Shown here: positions 62,904 through 64,000 of the stretch, in pieces
How the letters are laid out: each line of letters opens with the position of its first letter
Numbering within the stretch: the first letter of the stretch is position 1
Source of the DNA: Streptomyces diastaticus subsp. diastaticus
GTDB taxonomy: Bacteria; Actinomycetota; Actinomycetes; Streptomycetales; Streptomycetaceae
Length of the DNA stretch: 64,000 bases
Direction: 5' to 3'
NCBI RefSeq assembly: GCF_011170125.1
Contig: NZ_BLLN01000003.1
Span: 1,178,001 to 1,242,000 of the forward strand
Position numbers and translations under genes: made by a program
The notes under the pieces: model-generated
Database searches by the model: none
What the model was told of the DNA's origin: nothing
Seen by the model: only the letters and a program-made list of their open reading frames with translations

Positions 62904-63620
62904 ATGAGCACTGTTCGAGGGGCCAGGGAGCGCGCCCGCGCCGAAGTGACCGCCGCCATCAAGGACGAGGCCCGGCGCCGGCTCGTCACCGAGGGGGCCG
63001 CCCGGCTCTCGCTGCGGGCGGTCGCCCGTGAGCTGGGCATGGTCTCCTCCGCCCTGTACCGCTACTTCCCGAGCCGCGACGAACTGCTGACGGCGCTCAT
63101 CGTCGACGCCTACGACGCGGTGGGTGAGGCCGCCGAGCAGGCCGCCGCCAGGGCGGAGGAGGGGACGGAGTGGACCGGCCGCTGGGTCGAGGCCGCCGCC
63201 GCCGTCCGGGCCTGGGCGCTGGCCCACCCGCACGAGTACGCCCTGATCTACGGTTCCCCGGTGCCCGGCTACACCGCCCCCGGCGACACCGTGCCCCCGG
63301 CCGCCCGGGTCGCCTCCGTGCTGATCGGGATCGTCCGCGAGGCGCACCGGGCGGGTGCCGTGACGCCGCCGCCGCTCGGCGACGAGGCGGGGCCGGAGGC
63401 GGAGCGGCTGGCGGGCGACCTGGCCGAGCTGACCGGTGACCTGCCGCCCGCCGTGGTCGCCGCCCTCGTCGCCGCCTGGGCCCAGCTCTTCGGACTGATC
63501 TCCTTCGAACTCTTCGGGCACTTCCATCGCTTGGTGGAGGACCGGGAGCGGTTCTTCACCCACAGTCTGCGCGCGCTGGCCCGCTCCGTCGGGCTGCCGG
63601 ACGGTGCTGCCCCGGTGTGA
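62904..63620 (+). CDS. TetR-family transcriptional regulator
   Basis: This 238-residue protein has the TetR HTH in LSLRAVARELGMVSSALYRY followed by FPSRDELLTALIVDAYDAVG. A C-terminal ligand domain of the WHG/TetR_C_13 kind follows, with AWALAHPHEYALIYGSPVPG and VAAWAQLFGLISFELFGHFH. The ligand is unknown. It should repress itself and the divergent F420-type gene through the repeated GAGCGGTGC sites. ATG 62904 is placed for leaderless translation; an earlier in-frame ATG at 62856 would overlap operator and promoter. A lipoprotein RNase gene starts 13 nt downstream. Confidence 0.9.
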   Translation: MSTVRGARERARAEVTAAIKDEARRRLVTEGAARLSLRAVARELGMVSSALYRYFPSRDELLTALIVDAYDAVGEAAEQAAARAEEGTEWTGRWVEAAAAVRAWALAHPHEYALIYGSPVPGYTAPGDTVPPAARVASVLIGIVREAHRAGAVTPPPLGDEAGPEAERLAGDLAELTGDLPPAVVAALVAAWAQLFGLISFELFGHFHRLVEDRERFFTHSLRALARSVGLPDGAAPV

Positions 63621-63633
63621 CAGCATCACCGCC

Positions 63634-64000
63634 ATGTCTGTGCGTTCCCGCCACCTCCGGGCTCTTTTCCGCGTTTCCCTGACGGCGCTGCTCTGCGCCC
63701 TTTTGGCCCTCCTGACGGGCTGTTCGGCCGAGCGGGGCGGCACGTCCTCCGGCGGCGGGCCGGTGCCCGCCTGGGCCGAGGGCATGGACACGGTCCGCGA
63801 GGAGCGGCTGCCCGCCGAGGCCCGCGACACCCTGCGGCTCATCGACCAGGGCGGCCCCTTCCCGTACGCCAAGGACGGCTCCGTCTTCGGCAACTACGAG
63901 AAGCTGCTGCCGGAGCGGAAGCGGGGGCACTACCGCGAGTACACCGTGAAGACCCCCGGTTCGCGAGACCGGGGCGCCCGCCGCCTGGTGACCGGGCGCG
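63634..64000 (+). CDS. RNase Sa-like guanyl-specific ribonuclease lipoprotein, 3' truncated by the window
   Basis: From ATG 63634 the frame is open to the right edge (122 codons). The N-terminus is a lipoprotein signal: basic MSVRSRHLRALFRVS, a hydrophobic core, and the lipobox LLTGC near residue 30. The mature part aligns by eye with RNase Sa of S. aureofaciens (N1/T1 microbial RNase family): PAEARDTLRLIDQGGPFPY, then GHYREYTVKTPGSRDRGARR. These include the catalytic Glu of EYTV and the two active-site Arg residues. The catalytic His would lie beyond the edge. A lipid anchor is unusual for RNase Sa, which is normally released. No barstar-like inhibitor gene is visible in the window. Confidence 0.85.
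   Translation, partial: MSVRSRHLRALFRVSLTALLCALLALLTGCSAERGGTSSGGGPVPAWAEGMDTVREERLPAEARDTLRLIDQGGPFPYAKDGSVFGNYEKLLPERKRGHYREYTVKTPGSRDRGARRLVTGR

Overview
The window is a piece of a Streptomyces chromosome, or of a very close relative. It is extremely GC-rich, with G or C at nearly every third codon position. GTG and TTG starts and ATGA stop-start overlaps are common, and the gene content is that of the Streptomyces core. It includes bldD, sIHF, a VKOR-family protein, a PIM pathway, an actinobacterial pyr operon and an ATPase-degenerate PriA. The gene order matches my memory of the conserved block around SCO1525-SCO1464 in S. coelicolor; that correspondence is recalled, not searched. I see no prophage, insertion sequence, CRISPR array or tRNA. 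This is essentially vertical core genome with about 60 genes.

Layout. 1-2.7 kb: end of a phosphatidylinositol-mannoside operon (acyltransferase, pimA) and a LemA-like membrane protein. 2.8-5.2 kb: PLP synthase (pdxS, pdxT) and yebC. 5.3-7.8 kb: ruvC-ruvA-ruvB, with an SOS-box-like element. 7.8-14.7 kb: yajC-secD-secF, apt and the (p)ppGpp enzyme relA. 14.7-17.6 kb, minus strand: MarR regulator, DUF349 protein and membrane-anchored cyclophilin. 17.8-22.1 kb: metallo-hydrolase, hisS, VKOR protein, rarA. 22.1-27.4 kb: rpsD with a long structured leader, two small envelope proteins, alaS, ruvX. 27.5-36.7 kb: mltG, aroE, aroC-aroK-aroB, a Pro-rich P-loop protein, an M24 protein that has lost its metal ligands, efp, nusB. 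36.8-37.4 kb: bldD on the minus strand with an apparent autoregulatory operator. 37.6-47.7 kb: pyrR-pyrB-pyrC-membrane protein-carA-carB-pyrD-pyrF, preceded by a PyrR-like RNA element. 48-52.4 kb: sIHF, gmk, rpoZ, coaBC, metK. 52.5-61.1 kb: degenerate priA, a HTH protein, fmt, rsmB, an alpha/beta hydrolase, a DinB-like protein, rpe. 61.2-64 kb: a SorC-type regulator, a divergent F420-type nitroreductase-family/TetR pair with clear operators, and the start of an RNase Sa-like lipoprotein cut by the window edge.

Functionally the window supplies building blocks and their control: PLP, chorismate, UMP, carbamoyl phosphate, SAM, CoA, GMP and adenine salvage. It also carries translation machinery (HisRS, AlaRS, S4, EF-P, Fmt, RsmB), recombination (RuvABC, RarA, RuvX) and protein export (YajC-SecDF). 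Global regulators of Streptomyces growth and development (Rel, BldD, sIHF, omega) are interspersed.

The most informative non-coding signals are the bldD promoter/operator, the PyrR-like element over the pyrR ribosome binding site, three repeated operators in the nitroreductase/TetR gap, the rpsD leader, many strong intergenic hairpins, and several -10 boxes placed 6-8 nt before start codons, which suggests leaderless mRNAs. I found no clearly new multi-gene system. The best leads for unusual biology are the two apparent pseudoenzymes (PriA and the M24 protein), the regulatory elements and the lipid-anchored guanyl-RNase.
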